In this document: positions 34,901-49,900 of the stretch, piece by piece
Layout: every line of letters begins with the position of its first letter
How positions within the stretch are numbered: position 1 is the first letter of the stretch
Assembly (NCBI RefSeq): GCF_018139145.2
Contig: NC_059500.1
Span: 19,530,101 to 19,594,100 of the forward strand
Reading direction: 5' to 3'
Length of the DNA stretch: 64,000 nt
Source: Gymnogyps californianus
Taxonomy: Eukaryota; Chordata; Aves; Accipitriformes; Cathartidae
The notes under the pieces: model-generated
Told to the model about the DNA's origin: nothing
Databases searched by the model: none
The model's input: the letters and a program-made list of their open reading frames with translations, nothing else
Made by a program: the position numbers and the translations under genes

Positions 34901-37900
34901 TTAGCAATAAAGGTAACTTAGTCTCTGTCTCTACTGTAATGTGACATAAAGGTCATTTTGTTTCTTTCTGTGATGGCAGTTATTAATACGTCTAGCGGGA
35001 TGTTATTTTTGAAGCATTTTGTTAAGTGAGAGCAAAAAGAACTCTTGGCTGGTACCACATAAGCAAATAAAAATGGATTACTATGCAGGATACAATATCG
35101 GCTGTATAACATTGACATTTTATACATTGTTGTCAATGCATATACATTAATTTTTAAATCAGTTAACTGACTCTAAAAAAATTTTGTATTTTAAGGAACT
35201 TTCATTTAACTCAGACTCAGTTGTTTCTTTAGAGAGCATAACAGTTTCTTGTTTTTTTACAAATACAGGTATAATTTTGTAAGACAAGTTTGAGAACGTG
35301 TTTACAAAGCATAAAAAACCTCTGATCCACATCTGGAGGTGAAACTTCTTGGTTGTCTAGAACAATCACATCAAAGTTAAAATGTACATGTTACAGAACA
35401 ACCTGTTAGAAACTGCAAAAATTAATGTAAAAGTTTACAGTAAAACCTATTATGTAGGAAAATGTGAAAATTATTGGTGTTGCTGCACTAAAATAAAACA
35501 TAGTAGTGTACAGGAAGACTGATAATTTAACCATACTGATTCTTGTTCTTTAGTAAGTGAGACTGAATGGTTGAATGCCATTCGTTTTAGCCACTAAGTA
35601 CCTTAAGAAGAAACAAGGAAAGGGGTGAAATATAATACAAGAGTTTCTGTTTCTTCTGGGGTTTTATTGTTATTTGCTTCTTGGGAAAACTTTAGAAACT
35701 GACAGAGTACTGGTGGATTCCAAACTGCAGGTTTGCATCTTTGAGATGTCATTTCGATGACCTAGAGCCCTGGTGCAGGTTTCAGGGTTGGGTTTTTTTG
35801 ATTTTTCTGGGGCAAGCTGTATGAATATAAAATTGAACTGATATCTAGTTGTACTAATGAAATGCTATTATAAAAGTAAGGTATTTAGCTTCAATACCTT
35901 GGCCTGTGTCCAAACTGAATAGTTACAGTCTGCCAATTTAAAGTCTTACAATTTTAGTTGGAAATAATTTTCTTTCTTGTTTTTTCAACCCAGGTATATA
36001 ATGTATTTATAAGCCAATAAAACCTTTTGTCTTTTTCTCCAGAAAGGTTGGCTTTTTTAATAATTGGTTCCTTTAGTTTCTATAATACTTGAGCATGCTT
36101 TGACATTCACAGAAAAGTGTGTAAATGTAATGGAGTTCTTCATGTAAGTGAGGGTGCTCAGGCCCAAGTGTTTCTAATGATGACCTGCATGGCTGGACTT
36201 GTCCTGGATCATTGCAAAGTTTTGTGAGAGCCTTAAAGTAATCTGGCATGACTAAACTTTGTAGCTCTTGATCCTTACTCCCAAAGTGTTTTTGCAGACT
36301 GATAGAATGGACTTTGTTCTTCTTGCTTTTACTTTATACCATTGTAACTCCCGTAACGTTATACCATATGGGGCGTGCACCTATGTTCCACAAGAATGAT
36401 GACTATCAGAATGGAAGAAAACTTGTATGCAGGAACATAAATTTCCATGGAAGAGAATTTCAACGATTTAGTGATGATGCATAACATTTCCCAGTAAGGA
36501 ACGAATTAATTAAAACTAATTGTTTTGATTCAAGACCTCTTTCTGACCTTGAGCTATGAGCTAGAGAGTGAAAATGGAGTGGTTTTTTTATGGCCAGTTG
36601 CACTGTCATATTGATAGTTTATTTTAAGTAACTGTGGAGAAATCCTTTCCACATTAGCAAAATTGTCGTATTTAGCAGGTACTTAATTCTATTAATTCTT
36701 TACCTTAATTTTAAAAATACAAAAATATTTTACTCAGTTGTGATACAAAGGAAAACAAAATAAAGAATTATTAATTAGTCATGCTTACTAATATTTGCAC
36801 CCCAATATCATGAGGAGCATTTTTCTAGCATAATAAAAAGAATACAAGTAGTTTCATTATTTTACTTCATTACTGAAATTGAGAGAAATAGAGGAAAGTA
36901 AGTAAAGTAAAATGGTGTGCATTTTTGTGTTTATATACATACATTACATATGGAAGGAATTTGACAAATATCAAATTAATTTTATCCCAATTTTTCTTTC
37001 TCCCATATAATTTTAAATGGATAAATATTTATTACTTTCTTCTCCTTGTTTTTATAAAAATAAAACTGAAACTTGAAATGGGTGCTTCTTTCCTTCTCAT
37101 GATAGCTTTTTCCATTTTATGCACACAAACAGCTTTTTATGTTATGTACGTTGACCTCTGTGAGGTTTTGACTGAGCAATTGAAATACTTGCTTCAGCTA
37201 TAAAGAATATAGTAGCCTTTATGAACATGAGAGTTGAGAAACTAAGTAAGAGCAGGGTGGAATGTAGGTCATGCCAAACTGCATTTACCAAGGTACCATC
37301 GCTGAAAAGGGGCTGCAGCAAAAGAAGCTGCTAAAAGCTCTTGCCTTTACACTGGGCCACAAGCATGCTCTGAAGAAAATGTTCATCTGTTTCCACAGCA
37401 TCTACATCCCACTCCATAGTAACTTGCAAACTACTAGGAGTGTGCATAGCAGCTTGGGAATCTTGAGACTAGGCTGTAAAAGGTGTTCAGGGCAAGAACC
37501 ATCTCCTTGTTTGTGTTTGTACAGTGTCTGTTACAGATAGGTCCTAATCCATGAGGATTAGATGTTCAGATGCTACATACGTAAGAATAACTTAGGAAGC
37601 ATGCATTTAATTAGTAATCAATGAAGACTTGAGTTTGTAGGGAGACTGTTCACTCTGCTCCAGCAAATGATCTCATTTAGTTATTGGGCCTTGCCGTACA
37701 AGTGATGGAAACAGAACTATGGTTTTGCTCTGAACAATCTGAGAGTAGGGACCAGATTGTGTATGTAATACTATTTGACTGCCACTTTCACATTGCCAGT
37801 TTCACTATAATCAATAGCCAAACTATAATTGATCCAGGACAGCAAGATAAACAAATGCATTACATGAGAACAGATAAAAGAACACATTTTCAAACAAACT

Positions 37901-40900
37901 GGAATTTCATAACATTTTAAAAATTCTGATAAGCTTTTCCCTGTTTAGTAGTTGTGTTTAGAACTGAAACAGCTGGAATTTAAAAGGTTTTTTCCTTTGT
38001 TTAGAATGGTCAGCTGGAGTGCGTTCGATGGATGGTGAGTGAAACAGAAGCTATTGCAGAGTTGAGTTGCTCAAAAGACCACCCAAGCCTTATTCATTAT
38101 GCAGGTTGCTATGGCCAGGTATGACTTTCATTTACTTTTTCAAATAGATTGTTTAGATGCTTATACAAGAATTTCAATTTAAAGCGTGTTTATCATTTTG
38201 TGGCTTTTAATTACAGGTGTTCTTAATTAGTTCAAATATAGCAAAATCTTTTCCCACTTAATCTGTGTATTTTTTTCAGTATTTTCCCTCTTGGGTCCTT
38301 TTTTTTTTTTTTAAGCTTTAAGTAATAGCTAGGAGAAGATTAGCTGGCATATTATGCCAACCTATCAATCCCAAGAACCTCTAGGGAGATTAGCTGTCAT
38401 GATCCCTAGAGGACTCCTAGGACACATCAGAAAATCATCAAACATTTTGGGATAGTTCACATTCTCTTTCTAGGAGACACTAATCTCAAAAAATTTTGGC
38501 AAATTGTGACAATTAAGGAATTCATTATATTGGCAGTGAAGTGTGGTGAAACTTGAACATCATCTGTCTAGCTCTAGCCAGTTTTATTGAGAATTATATT
38601 TTAAAATATGTTGTAAATCAATCCTGTTCCACACCTAACTTATCTATAAATCTAATGATGAGAAACCACAGAAGTACAGCATTTCAGTACTTTGCTAATG
38701 TCTGGGGAAACATATACCACTTAATCACACCATGTTCTCTTCCCACAAAGTCTGTTTTTCCTAAGTAGACCTTGCAATAACCCCTCTTCAAAGGACCTTC
38801 TCCAGGATCTACTACGCAAGAAATAGTGATCGGTTGTTCTACTCTAATCTCTTTGGCAGATGGGCCACTTTATCACGCAGTTTCTTCAACAGACATAAAG
38901 GATAAATGCAGAAAACCCACTGGTTTTGTGCTAACGCTTTTTTTCTCTTACTTGTTAAGAGAGAATAAGCAAAATGTAACCACTAAGAAAGTTATCTTTT
39001 TCTTTCCTGTGCAAGCGTGGTTGTCTCATTCAGTGCCATACAATTATTGTGGCGTATTTCTGCTGTTAACTGATCCTGTTCAAGCATGAATTTACTGGAG
39101 GGGGAAGGAAAGAGAGGGGGCAGGTTTGGAAGGCTATGGAGCTGGAAGTCTACCCTTTCTCCTGCTGTTTCCATAGGCACACAGACACCCTTGTTTTCAT
39201 GCTGTGCAAAGACCTCCTTTGCCTTTTCTCAACTCACCTACTATGCAGATGTTGCTGGTGCAAGTTAGGACCCTGCTGGATATACTGATTGATTGTGTCC
39301 TGCTTTCCGTAGCAAGTTTGGCCTGTAAACCTAGCACTGAATATAGGGAGGCTGGGAGCCAGATCAGAACTGGATTCAAGAAAAGCCTGTTTGCTACAGG
39401 GAAGAAAAAGTTTGGAAGAGAAAGTTTCATGTGAACTTACATTCATATCTTCAATTGATTAGCCTAATTTTGTCCTCATCTCTAAAGATATTTATACGAA
39501 CGAAATCCAGTGAAGCTTTGGGTTTTTTCAGTGAGCTGTGTGTTTACTGCCAGGAACAGATCTGGCACACTTTATCTAGATTCTTTTCCGAGCAGGACAG
39601 AAGCTCTACCAGTTAAGAAACACCAGCTACAATCAGCCACCCGTGACATTTAAAAAGGTGATATATAAATTGCTGCCAAATTTCCTTAGTTAGCTAAATG
39701 CCAAAGAAAGTTCACATGTAATGTCAATTATCTTTTTTTTTATAATCCATAAACATCTTGCAAACATGAGGGAATGTTGAGGCTGAAGGGATGCCAGACT
39801 ATCTTACCCAACTGTGTTAAGAAGAAAAACACTTTGAGAAATTCAAATGCGTAGTTGGCGCTATCCTCGAAGCTTTAATTTATTTTACCATTACTTACAC
39901 GAGAGATAATCCATGTAAACACTGGTCTTGGCAGAATTACAAGAGTAGTATTTTTACAAGGAAGACCTGTTACTGAATCACTCTAAAAGAGTCAGTCTAT
40001 CCATTGTTTCCCCAGGCATTAGACATGCGCACCATATTTTTCTTCAATAAATATCATTTAGAATGGACAGCAAAAGGGAGTTCGTAGCAAAGCTCTTGTG
40101 TTAAAGGTCATCAAACCACAGTCGTGGCCTGACTCCAAAGACATCACAACAGTATTATATTTTTCCAATGAGAGAGGGACCACATAAGTTCATCTGATGG
40201 AAGAGAAGAAGAGCTTAAAGTCATCCCGTAGCGTAGTCAGCATACCTCCTAGCAAGGGCTTCTTTAAGCATGGGATTATGCAAGAAGCAACCATGGTTGT
40301 TGGCTGGCCTCTCCATTCCAGGCATAAGTCATGGGTACATGGCAGATTGTGTACCAGCTGTGTCTGGCAGTCACCATGTGGCAGGAAGGAGATAGTGGTG
40401 GAGTCCTAGGTGCACATAGTAGGTCCTGACTAAGAGCTTCACAGGGCTGTAATTTCTTTCCAACACGGATGCTGTGGTAGCATGGACTACACAGGTAAGA
40501 GGCAGAGGGTGGGGAGTGCCAAGGGTTTGTTGCCTCTAGGCTCCAGAGAGTCTAGGTGGACTTTGGGGAACCAGAGCTACAGCATGACTGAGGACCAAGA
40601 AGGGGTTCTGTGCACCACTTGGCAGTGGTATAGTGCTGGAGAGCACAGTGGGGGGGTGTGTGACATTGAGATACACAAATGCCTAACAACACACCTTTTC
40701 TGCACCTCAGAATGTTTGTCTTCCTGTCTAATGTCATTTTTGCGCAAGGATAATATGTTGTTTTCACTCACTTTTACTCCTCTACTGTGAAGGGGTACTG
40801 GGAAAGGCAGCTTAATTAATATCGAGTGATGGGGCTAGGATTAGCTGTGGAGTTGGTACTCTTCACCATGCTAATCGTTCCATTTGTAGTCCATTTAATG

Positions 40901-43900
40901 ATTTAAATGGTCTTTGTTGTTAGTTGTTCTTTCTGCTCCAAAAGCCAGCTGATGGAGGCAAAGTCTGCAGGCTGTCCCAAAACAGAAATTACATATTGTG
41001 ACGTCTTCCTAGAATCTTTTTTTAGGGAGGTTTGAATTATTGTAGGTCTAGAATATGCCAGAGCAATGTTAACCACTGCTACAACATAAGACCATTGTAG
41101 GTCTTAAAATTATCAGATATACTGAATAATTAATCAGTATTTATCAGTTCCTGTTACATAACAAGTATGTGATTATTTTCCATTATCTTAATCTCATTAA
41201 TTTTCTTATTATCCTTCATTTTGTCTGAATAAATTGAGTCGATGGCTATAAACCTATTCCTAAGAACACTTTTCTTCCAAATACATAACTTGAGTGTTAC
41301 TAAAGTGGTGTATGATATATTTCGTTATATGATGTTTTCATTTTCCCTAGATGTAAGTGAAGAAAATAGTTATTTTCTTTTTTTTCTTGGTCAAGGATAC
41401 ATTTTTTAAAAAACAGTCATTTGAGAGAAACACAAACTGAGTAGGCCTCTGACTTTGTGCCTGTGATCAATTGGTGCACAGACAGTCCTAAGTACAGATG
41501 ATTGCATTTAGCCATCCAGGCACTTGATTTCCGTGTTGATAAGATAAATTACTAGAAAGCATCATTTACTCCACACTGATTGTGATCATAAAATTACAGA
41601 ACATGCCTAACATTCTGGTCCCTATCATGTTCCAAAGAAATATATAATTTCAAAGCTATAGTTGTCTTCCAATTCTGCAGAGGAGTTTTACTAAAATATT
41701 TTTCTTTTAATTATTAAAACATAAGGGCAATTCATAGGAGTAGTGTAATCCTTCTTCACTGCTGGCCAACACCACAGGCATCTCGAGAAATTGCTCAAAA
41801 GTATTTTAAAAGGGATATGTGATCTGAACTCATCTCTCCATGCTGGCTGTCAGCTGTATTGGGCATTCAGCCAAGGAGAAGTAAAAATACCTATCCCTTC
41901 ACCCTGTAATAAAAACAAAACTGCTGTTAAAGTGGAAATATGAAGAAGATAAGTTCCAGACAGACTAGCCCTCTGAAGTAGTAAGCAGAGATCCAGGTGC
42001 TTGAATGGGCAGAATCGTTTGGAGAGGACCTAAAAGAGTCTGAGGATCCATCTCCTTTTCCTTGACATTAAAATTTCTGTGGTACTTTTATACAAAAAAA
42101 GAGGTTTATATCCAAGGTTCCTAGCTAGAATTTCCTTTCCTCATTTTTATTCTTTCTCTTTCTTACCTGATTACTACTCAGAGTCCTAGACATGCTTTCA
42201 GTACTGCTTTATTTAGGTACACTTCACTCTTACAGACCCAGGTATCTAAATGTGGGTGATTGTGTACTTATGTATCACTGGAGCTACTGAAGCGCTGCAA
42301 GTTAAGTCTGTGCATTGGTGTTTGCCTCACCAACACTAGAATCTACAAAGCCCTTTTGAACTAGAGTTCCTAGCCAGTATAACACATGATAGATATCAAT
42401 GGAAGATAATACAAAAAACATGTTTAAATAAAAAAGTTTTAAGGTAGAAAGTAATTTATTCTTTTCAGCTATTCAGATGCAAAAACTGGGAGTACAGCTG
42501 TAGTCAGCTATCCTTTAATGGACCTCACTTTTTTATATAATCTATAGATGTATTCTAGATTTTCAATATGTATCACATTCAGCAGGGCACAATGAAATTT
42601 AACCTGGAGAGGCATGGAAGGTTCCTAGAGAGAAGAAGATTTTTCCAAATAAACCTGCTGGGGAAAATAAGAAATAAAATAAGCTTAGTGCACATATATA
42701 AACTCTTCATTGTTAGAAAAGAATACCCATATAAACATGTATTACACCTGCATACACACATAAAAAGCGATGTTAAAAAGAATTAAGTTGGCACCTCAGT
42801 TTTGGCTTCCAGACTTTCACTTGCAAGTTTTACGGTCCAAGTCTCCCCATCCTTCCCAACATGCAGGCACATACAAATGGTCCTTTAGTCAATACGCTGA
42901 GAGCTCAGGATAGAGAGATTTCCTGGTTTTAGTTGTGTTGCTTATCCTCTTGCACCACAGCCCAGAACTGGGGCATGATGATAGATTTGAAGAATCTGAC
43001 TGCTCAGCTCTGTGAACTGTGCATATTCCTGTTTTAATTTTCCGAAGAGGCTGGTGGAGTTTCACCAAATTTCACAGCTGAGTTTCAGATTCACACACAG
43101 ACTGTTCTGCCTCAGGTCTCCTCTCCAACATACAGGCATGCATGCTTTTTAATGTACAATTTCTCAGAATATGTTACAGTACTCATATTTTTCCTATTAT
43201 GTCTTTTTATAAAATAAAGTATTTCGGCTTATTTCCTTGGGAAAAAAAAAAAACCCAGAGGCAGACCCATGATACACTAAGTCCTACAAAGTTAAGAGAG
43301 ACTAAAAAAAAGGAATTATTGGACAGTATTAGTAACAGATGACAGTACCAGTATTCCTCCAGTATATTTAGTTTTTTCATTATTTCTTATCTTTTGTGAC
43401 ATCTCTTTCCCCCTCCCTCTAGGAGAAAATCCTTCTGTGGCTTCTTCAGTTTATGCAAGAACAAGGCATTTCACTCGATGAAGTTGACCAGGATGGAAAT
43501 ACTGCTGTTCACATAGCTGCTCAACATGGCTATCTAGGATGCATACAGGTAGAGTGATAGCTATATCAGAAACCTCTTTACATCAGACTTGAATGACAAG
43601 AACCATTAAAATTATTACAGGAGATCTTACAAGTGGGAATAATTATTGATATATTAAAATACACTAGAAGGAAGAACTTTAAACCAGTAGGACTCAGACT
43701 GAAATACCGAAAAGCTCTGTTTTTTGGATTCTATTCTCAATTATGCTATTGTTAGCCTAAAGTAACTGTTGTATTCCAAGAAGAAAGCATGATTATATTG
43801 TTTATACATAAGCAGCTAATGTGTATGTTTTTATGTTACAAAAGGGCAGCTAGTATAGATACGTGTACTCTTCTTAATGTCTGGTATTTTCCTTCTGTTT

Positions 43901-46900
43901 CTTTTTCCAGTGAATAGTTGTAGCTCTTCGGCTTAGGGGAAGTCTAACAGATAAGTTTCTTCTATGCTGAAGGACTTTCACCTTGAATGAACCATCCTTT
44001 CCAGACTTGTCATCTGTGAATGTATCTATGCTAAACAATGTAGTGTGATGGTGATTTCTAACTAATTCTCAATGAATCAGCTTGGCCACTGAAAGCAATA
44101 TAGTTCTGTTGTATAGAGCTGCTGAAAAGAGTAATTTGTCCTGCTGAGAAGGCTTACACAACTACAGTACTTTTGGGAGCCAGATCTGAATAAACCACTT
44201 TGGGTACCTCTGTACAGTACCAGTGTTCAATGTAGACATACCAAAAAAGCTGTAGGGTTGAACTGGATGGCTAGGTGAAGCGTCTCAACTTTGCGTTGAA
44301 TTGCAGATGTACCCTCTGTCCATCAAAGTTACTAGAACCATTAGTCAGAGGAGTACATTTCAGTATTTGGTGTTGTCAGCACTTTGAGTGAAAGCTGTTT
44401 GGAGAAGAAATAATAATAAAATTATTCCAGGAGATTGCAGAAAGGTATTTGAGAAACAAATTAGGCATTGGAGAAGAATAGATAAAAGAATAAATAACCA
44501 CATGGCAGAAAGGCAAGAAATAGAAATCAAAGTGATCAAGTCAAGTAGGGGGGAAAACATGTCTAAGAAGGAGTAGTAGTTCTCAGAGTCTAAAAGGCTC
44601 AGATATATATCAGTAGAAATGTTAATCCTGTTACCACACATGAATTGATCCGCAGCACCTCTTAGGCCACTGCAAATACAGAAGATTTGTATTAGTTCAA
44701 CCCTAAAAGAAATACGATCAATTCTCATTACCTAACCTCTTCAGAGAGCTAAATATATTTGTGCACTCTGTTTGTTGTATCTACAGATGCATAACTGCTT
44801 ATTGTTATTATAGCAGTCTATTTATATATCTGGACACAGAGAAGACATAACTCCATAAAAGCCAGTTTGATAGTCTCAAACAGTAACAAAAGAAAAACAG
44901 GTGACAGTTGAGCTGAATTAATAGACCTGAAAGGAACTCAGTCAAATTGATTTGGAGGACATGACCGTCTCTGCATTTTCTCATTGATGGGACGTGTCTT
45001 TCTTTTAAAGATGTCAGGAATGGACACTGTACAAACTCTTATGAGAATAAATGAACAAATCGTCACATCCATGCTAAATCTAGTGGTTTTATTATTGTAT
45101 TGTAGACAATTGCTATGATCAGTTGGAAAAAAGTGGATAGAAGAAATGTTTATGATTTACTAGTGGGGAGCACCATTGTGGTAAGGTGTGTGCTTTGGGT
45201 TGCTAACTCAACAGTGCCTCATCAAGATGTACAGTGCATTTCAAGGAGAAATGAGAGTAGATTATTTTGAACAGAGTGGTGACATCTGCAGGCTGTTTTC
45301 ATGGATAAAACTAAACCAAAAAGAGAATAGCCCTGCCTTCCCCGTGAAGCATGAACCTTAATAAATGGCTTAGAATTCCCAAGATTATTTTATTGTAGAT
45401 AAATATACAAATCAACAAGTGTTTTGTGTTGAAGTGAAGCCATGAGCAATAAGTCATTAAAATATCTAACGACAATAAAAATACACAATGTTAGTAACGT
45501 CACTTCATTAACACCTCACAGTCTTAAGTGTAGTAGATGTTTTATTGTGCTGTGAAACAAAATAAGCCCTTTGCCCAGTGAGCTTATAGTCTAATTTAAA
45601 ACAATGCACAGTGAATGATCTGGTAAAAAGAAAGAAGTGATAAAGGAGGCAGGGAGGTTATAAGAAGCAGTGCAAAGACAGAGGGTCACAGGCTGTCAGT
45701 GATTCTATGGCCCTCTCATTCACTGTGTTTATGAGCAGGTGACGCTCCTATCATGTTCCAAACTATAAGATTGCTTTCTGCAGGGTCATAACTCTCCCTT
45801 CTTTATTTTCTTTATTGGCAAATTAAACCAAATTTATTGACATGAGATGCAGTGCAAGACTGTTCATAAGTTTCCTTTCTGTATATATTTAGCAGACCAG
45901 ACAGACCACCATTCCTCTTTTCTGTCAGCAGATGTAGAGGTCTCTGTGCCTGCTGTTCTGAGTCAACAAGGCCACTCCAGTCCTCGGTGGCTTACCAGCT
46001 CTGCTTGGATAAGTCAGCCAAGAGCTCAGCTGCGCAATTCCTCTTCTGCATGTGTATGTGTAATGTTAATGATGCTGTAGTTTTTGGATGTGTTATGATT
46101 TTGTTCAGAATTTTTTCCAAAGTGATATGAGCGATGTGTGTCTGAGCATTGCTGAGAACATTTAGGTCCTATTCTAGGCTCTCCAGTAAAGCGAATAGTG
46201 CATAACACTGGTTATCACAAACAGATCAGAAAGAGTGAAGGTTTGGTCTCAATTCTTGCTTCAGTTATTGGATGTCTTGAGGTCAGCCTGACAGAACTTC
46301 TTTTGCCCTTACAACGTTCTGGATTCAAGTCCCAGAGGTAACTCAAATGTCATGCTCACAACCTGGACAGTTCTCCAGCAACAAGCTAGGGTTCTCCGCT
46401 AGTACTGTGAGTAACACAGGGGTATACATCAGAGTATAAGCCATTATTTTTCTTAAAGACTAAAAGCTGATACATATTTGAGTATCTCTTTAAAAGAAAA
46501 TAGGGGTTAACAAAGCAAGTGCAAAGCAATGAGACTTCTTTCAGCATTAAAAAAAACCAAAAACAACAAAACCCCAAAAAAACCCCAACCAGATTGAAAA
46601 AGTCATTGTACAGATTTTTTTCTGCAAAAAGAAATTTTTGTACCTGTCTGACCTAAAGGAGTTGTTGGAAAGTATCTGCCATACCTTTCATATCCAAACA
46701 TCACTTGGCTAAGGAATCAGGACATTGAGGCTGCTGCGTTGGGTGTGTTAAACTCAGGGATTCTGCTATGGTAGGAAATTGAGAGCTAAACCACAAAAGG
46801 AGTCAGCAAATATTGTAGCAAAAACATCTTTAGTGAGATTCTAAGGGTGTGTTGCAATGCCTTGCAGTGCAGAGATCCCAAGAACAGCAGATACCAGACC

Positions 46901-49900
46901 TGGTAAGCCATTACAGCTCATCACCACCGTCTGTAGGCTGGCTAGCAATGTGTTCATGCTGCCCTGGACCCTGATGTTATCTAGCACAGATGTCCTTTGA
47001 ATTGCACTTGCCTGTGTCTTCTTTTCTAGGTCTACCATGTGCAAAGTTAGCACAATGTTCAGTAATGCATAGACAGGTGCATCTGAAAAAGTTCATTACT
47101 GTGGCTCAGGAGAGAATCAATAGGTGCCTAAATGTAAGTCCTCTGTTTTCATTTGGTGGTCCCACTCACTGTATGAATGCTACAAGTCATGCTATGCTGT
47201 ACAAACAGATGGACAGAAAGCAAATTAATTGAGTAGAACTGCAAGGGAAGAGGAAGGAAGAATATAGTCTTTTTATAGTTCTTCTGAACCACAGCTCACT
47301 CTTCTGCATTACCCTTGCACCTGAGTGATAGATTTTAGTGGTATGTGTTTTGGGTTCAGGCTGCATACAGACTTGTCAGTGACTGATTTTTAAAAATGAT
47401 TGGCTTAGACCAACATTTTCAAGCCTTTTATTCAGGACTCCTTTGCGTCCAGCCGTTCATGTGGTTGACCAGAAGTCACAGCAGAGACTTACACTTACAG
47501 GTGTCAATGTTTCCTTTTGTGTTTTTACAGACATTGGTTGAATATGGAGCAAATGTCACCATGCAAAACCACGCGGGAGAGAAACCCTCACAAAGTGCTG
47601 AGCGACATGGGCACACCATGTGTTCCCGCTACTTAGTAGTTGTGGAGACATGTATGTCATTGGCCTCTCAGGTTGTCAAGCTAACTAAACAGCTGAAGGA
47701 GTAAGTGTTTCATTGTTAGCAGAGGGATCATTCTTAAAACAATACCCTACTTTGTCTTCAATTTATTAGCAGTGTCTGCTTTCTGCTTCTTATATATGAT
47801 ATTTTCAAGTCATATTTCTATCTTATTTCTCCACTCTTTCCTGCTCTCAAGCATTTGCCCCTTCGCCTTTAGCAACTCAGTTTTTCAGCTGTTCTCTTTG
47901 TGGCAGTTTGCTGTGAACATAGATGAAGGGAGTGGGAGTGGAAAAGGGTATGTATGAAGCGAACCGGTCCCTCTTCCCTTTGCATACCTTGGGATCACGT
48001 CATTGCTGATCATAATTTCTGTTCGCATAGCATGTTTTTATATACAGTGAGTGGCTCTTCCCAGTTACAGTGCTGGGTGTTGATGTTGGGAGGAATAATG
48101 GAAATAGTAGTTGGAGGGCGTTTTTTGGACTTGGAAGGTCACCAAAGCCCACAATGGCTACTCAGGAAATATCTTGTGTTCTGTTTTTAATTCATAGGAG
48201 CTGGTTTTAATATTTTAGTATGGTTTTTAATAAACGTTCTGTAAAGAGCCTGTTATTTTGAAACATGAAGCTACACAATTGCTTGCTTTTATTGTAGGTG
48301 CAGTTACTTTGACTTAGCATGTCAATAGGCTCATAAGACTCCTAGAAACCATCAGCACTGACCTAACGTTGTTCCAACTTAGATACATGATCAAGAGCTT
48401 GTCAGCTACCACAAGCCATGAAAATGGCTTCTGACAATCCCATGTTTAGAGGAGACCATATCATTTTATGCAAGCAGCATGTGGGTAATTGTACTGGGTA
48501 TAAATTACAAGACTCTGTTAGCAGGGGAGCTGCAGGGGTGGCCTCTCTGAGAACAGGTGAGGGGCTGCTCTTTGCTGAACACAACTGATTCCAGGCAGCT
48601 CCGCAACAGACCGACTGCAGGACACAGCTAAGCCCATCAACCAAGTTGGTGACACCTTTGTGAAAACGTGTTTGAGAAAGGGCAGAAGATGCCAGAGAGG
48701 AGGAGGGAACAGAAGAGTGACAAACAGAGGGAACAGCAAGGTCAGAGGAGCAGGAGGTGCACCATGGTGGAGCAGACACGCCCCCAAAGGGACTGTGGCC
48801 CATGGATTACCCATACTGGAACAGGTACTCCCCTTGAAAGGACTGCAGCCCATGGATCAGCCCACACTAGAGCCAGTGCTTCCCCAAATGGACTGCAGCC
48901 TGTAAAGAACCCACACTAGAGCACAGGAAAAAGTGACGAGGAAGGAGCAGCAGAGAAACTGCTACACACGAACCCTGACCTGTGCTGCTCGTTGCCTCAC
49001 TGGAAAGATTGGGTGTAACCTGCAGCGATGACAAGAGGGGAAGAGAGGTGTCTGGAGTGAAGCCTGAGAATGGGGGAGAAGAGGGGCTTGGAGCGCAGAT
49101 GAACGTGGGAGTGAAGTTGAGCCTGGAAAAGGGGAGGATAGTTTTTTTAAATGTCTGTCCTTTTTTGTTTCCCAATACCTGAATCAATAATGAATTATTT
49201 ATGCTAATTGGAAATTAACTAAGTTAAATTGCCCAAGCTGAGTCTCTTTTACCCATGACAGTAATTGGTAAGTGATCTCCCTGTCTTTATCTTGACCAAT
49301 GAGCTTTTTGCCTCTCTTCTTCCTATTTTCTGCCCCCATCCCACTGAGGGATAGGGGCAGTGAGAGACCAGCTGTGTGGGTGCTTGGCTGCCAGTTGGGG
49401 CCAACCCATTACAGTGATACAATTTTTAGTTTCAAACTGGATGTCTTGAAAATAAGGGTAAAAATTATCTGTATTGTTAATTTACCCTTTTGGTATAATC
49501 AGGTATCTATTTTGTAGTGTTTTTACAGCAAAAGGAGTGTGTAATAGTCTGCTCTGTCATGACAGAATACCTTCCTGCAGTTGAAGTATGCTTATTTTTA
49601 TGTTTGTACATCTTATATTATAAAGGCATTTTCTCTTTGTGATATCTTCACTCTTCTTTTACATTTTACTCTCATAAATACAAACAGTGAATTAAGGATT
49701 ATTATAATTTTCACAGTTTTCATAATTTTATAGTCTGACACAGTTCACTGGACATTTCAAAGTACCAGGTGTTTTGTAGTTGGTTCATTTGCTGAGAAAT
49801 ACTAAAATATACAAATCAGCTGATATAAGGGAAAAAAACCAGAACATAGGGTATTTCCTGAGTAGCCTGCATTAGCATCTGACTCATCTCAATATATAAT

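Noticed and set aside
39760..39825. Possible degenerate CR1 3' end
   Set aside because: Only scattered matches; not supportable without a repeat-library alignment.
44360..44728. 122-codon minus-strand ORF with Leu/Ile-rich hydrophobic stretch
   Set aside because: AT-rich intronic sequence gives Leu/Ile/Phe-rich frames by chance; no start context or family match.
48402..48853. Minus-strand 133- and 111-codon ORFs
   Set aside because: They are inside LTR copy C and equivalent to the LTR frames in copies A and B.
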